A DNA stretch of 29,254 bases from RGIG1681 sp045657465 (GTDB lineage Bacteria; Bacillota; Clostridia; Christensenellales; UBA1242): contig JAZOTD010000016.1 in the NCBI GenBank assembly GCA_045657465.1, forward strand, positions 1 through 29,254, given 5' to 3'. Below, one piece after another: positions 28,202-29,254 of this stretch. Position numbers and translations under genes: made by a program. Numbering within the stretch: the first letter of the stretch is position 1; the number at the start of each line of letters is the position of its first letter. The notes below the pieces were generated by a model that was not told the origin of the DNA, did not search any database, and saw nothing but the letters and a program-made list of their open reading frames with translations.

Positions 28202-28435
28202 TTATGCCAAAACTGTTGGCTTTTTATAAATGATTGTGCAAACAAGGTCAACAACCCAGCAAATTACTGAACCTGGGAAAATCCACAAAATTCCTGCAAC
28301 GAGCATTAATGTATTTTTTGTGTCAATACCTTTGCAAATTCTGTATACAGCCCAAGCAATATTTAGCATTGGTATGCAAAGAATAAGTTTCAAAATCCAA
28401 GGTAAGTTATCAAATGCTTTTACTACATCTTTCAT
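28202..28435 (-). CDS. Small membrane protein A (77 residues), unknown function
   Basis: I do not recognise a named family. Two hydrophobic segments are visible: PWILKLILCIPMLNIAWAVY (about 12-31) and LMLVAGILWIFPGSVICWVV (about 43-62), separated by a short basic/polar turn (RICKGIDTKNT). The pattern LWIFPGSVICWVVDLVCTI resembles IRIFGGWLIWLLDLVFMI of the divergent neighbour at 28676-28903, so the two look like diverged paralogues. AAAGGAG precedes the ATG. It ends at the bidirectional terminator shared with ddh. The role is unknown; a small two-span membrane protein could be a regulator, subunit or stress protein. Confidence 0.75.
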   Translation of the reverse strand: MKDVVKAFDNLPWILKLILCIPMLNIAWAVYRICKGIDTKNTLMLVAGILWIFPGSVICWVVDLVCTIIYKKPTVLA

Positions 28436-28615
28436 TTTTTGTTCTCCTTTATAATTTTATTTATATTCCACAAAAAATCAGTTTAGACTAATTTGTGAAA
28501 TAATTTACACTAAAATTATACAACCATATAAAAAAACAAGTCAATAATAGTTTTTATTATATGGTGATTTTTAAAAAAAATATTACAAAATTGCAAAAAT
28601 TGTATCATTAATTGT

Positions 28616-28643
28616 TTGAATTTGATAAAGTGTTTGATATAAT
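28616..28643 (+). promoter_or_regulatory. Promoter of small membrane protein B
   Basis: TTGAAT (28616-28621), 16-base spacer and TATAAT (28638-28643), 32 bases before the ATG. Confidence 0.65.
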
Positions 28644-28675
28644 CAAATTAGAAATTTAACAAAGGAGAATGTGCT

Positions 28676-28903
28676 ATGGCAAAAAGAAAAGCATCTGCAG
28701 ATTATTTTGGTTTAGGTCGTCTTATCAGCTTAATTCTTGCAATCATTCCTTTCACAGCTTGGCTTTTGGGTGTGGTTACAAGATTTAAAGAAGGCAAATA
28801 TGTTGCTGGTATCATCCGTATTTTTGGCGGCTGGCTTATTTGGCTTCTTGACCTTGTATTCATGATTAAAGACAAACACATTTTGAGACTTTTAAACGTA
28901 TAG
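28676..28903 (+). CDS. Small membrane protein B (75 residues), unknown function
   Basis: Not recognised as a named family. A basic N terminus (MAKRKASADYFGLGR) precedes two hydrophobic spans, LISLILAIIPFTAWLLGVV (about 16-34) and a second covering YVAGIIRIFGGWLIWLLDLV (about 42-61), and the C terminus is charged (KDKHILRLLNV). The second span with its GGWLIWLLDLVF pattern parallels the corresponding part of the divergent gene at 28202-28435. AAAGGAGAA lies ahead of the ATG and a clear promoter and terminator bracket it, so the gene looks genuinely expressed. Confidence 0.8.
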   Translation: MAKRKASADYFGLGRLISLILAIIPFTAWLLGVVTRFKEGKYVAGIIRIFGGWLIWLLDLVFMIKDKHILRLLNV

Positions 28904-28913
28904 TTTAAAGCAG

Positions 28914-28937
28914 ACACCCTTTAATGGGTGTTTTTTT
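28914..28937 (+). terminator. Terminator after small membrane protein B
   Basis: ACACCC (28914-28919) pairs with GGGTGT (28926-28931) around TTTAAT and is followed by a T run. Confidence 0.88.
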
Positions 28938-28980
28938 ATTGCAAAATTTTGCGTTTTTGTCAATAAAAATCGACATTTTA

Positions 28981-29009
28981 TTGATTTTTAATAACACATG
29001 TTTTATAAT
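28981..29009 (+). promoter_or_regulatory. Promoter of alaS
   Basis: TTGATT (28981-28986), 17-base spacer and TATAAT (29004-29009). The leader is only about 32 bases, too short for a T-box riboswitch. Confidence 0.75.
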
Positions 29010-29047
29010 ACATAGTGAATTATTATTACTATAAAGGAAGATTTTTT

Positions 29048-29254
29048 ATGATTACAGACAAACAACTTAAAGCTCTTTGGAAAGACTTTTTTACAAAACA
29101 TGGATTCGTTCAAATTCAAAACAGTTCAGTTATTCCAGAAAATGACCCAACTGTGCTTTTTACAACTGCAGGTATGCACCCACTTGTGCCATATCTTTTA
29201 GGTGAAAAACACCCTCAAGGCAATCGTCTTTTCAACACACAACGTTGCATTAGA
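29048..29254 (+). CDS. alaS: Alanyl-tRNA synthetase, N-terminal part (cut by window end)
   Basis: The frame from ATG 29048 stays open for 69 codons to the window end. ITDKQLKALWKDFFTKHGFV followed by SSVIPENDPTVLFTTAGMHP matches motif 1 and the start of the class II catalytic domain of AlaRS, and NRLFNTQRCIR continues the family pattern. The stretch AGMHPLVPYLLGEKHPQG differs from the AGMxxFKxxFLG form of E. coli-like enzymes but is AlaRS-like. The enzyme charges tRNA-Ala in the cytosol. AAAGGAAG (29034-29041) precedes the ATG. Editing and C-Ala domains would lie outside the window. Confidence 0.9.
   Translation, partial: MITDKQLKALWKDFFTKHGFVQIQNSSVIPENDPTVLFTTAGMHPLVPYLLGEKHPQGNRLFNTQRCIR

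Noticed and set aside
29010..29047. T-box riboswitch ahead of alaS
   Set aside because: The predicted leader is only about 32 bases and lacks specifier and antiterminator elements.

Overview
The window is one densely packed chromosomal segment of a low-GC, Firmicutes-type bacterium, most likely an uncultured member of the Clostridia. The evidence is consistent gene order (grpE-dnaK-dnaJ, rsmE-mtaB-rpsU, pcrA-ligA, rpoZ-priA-def-fmt-rlmN-rpe-spoVM-rpmB-asp23-fakA-recG), AT-rich codons, strong AGGAG-type ribosome binding sites, textbook sigma-A promoters and CCA-encoded tRNAs. A 26-codon spoVM gene at 16632-16712 points to an endospore former or a recent descendant of one. I see no prophage, insertion sequence, CRISPR array or rRNA. 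No intergenic stretch exceeds 300 bases.

Layout. 1-3321: end of grpE, then dnaK and dnaJ (Hsp70 chaperone system). 3389-5385: rsmE and mtaB (16S rRNA and tRNA modification). 5669-6368: rpsU and an unrecognised 109-residue protein. 6454-10743: pcrA and ligA (DNA unwinding and nick sealing). 10828-16575: rpoZ, then priA-def-fmt-rlmN-rpe, an operon with only 8-10 bases between genes. 16632-16712: spoVM. 16777-18431 (minus): a SufB-like scaffold and the SufC ATPase, a two-gene iron-sulfur assembly system. 18548-18733 (minus): rpmB. 18960-23119: asp23-family gene, fakA, recG. 23202-23529: tRNA-Val, tRNA-Gly and tRNA-Cys, each followed by a hairpin. 23704-26234: a polytopic membrane protein (minus), a histidine phosphatase, tRNA-Leu (minus) and a CYTH protein. 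26348-28163: dapA-ddh for meso-diaminopimelate. 28202-28903: two divergent, related-looking small membrane proteins. 29048-end: start of alaS.

Most genes are ordinary housekeeping genes; the interesting signals are mainly in regulation and genome style. At three places (before dnaJ, priA and spoVM) a TATAAT hexamer straddles the left arm and loop of a hairpin, so a transcript started there would lack the left arm. rsmE and recG have promoters so close to the ATG that their mRNAs should be leaderless. None of the 29 stop codons is TGA (22 TAA, 7 TAG). The grpE fragment has a codon usage foreign to its neighbours. Several genes normally found in these conserved clusters are absent (prmA, yqeY, rsmB, the phosphatase-kinase-rsgA block, thiN, the serine dehydratase genes), which suggests streamlining or relocation.
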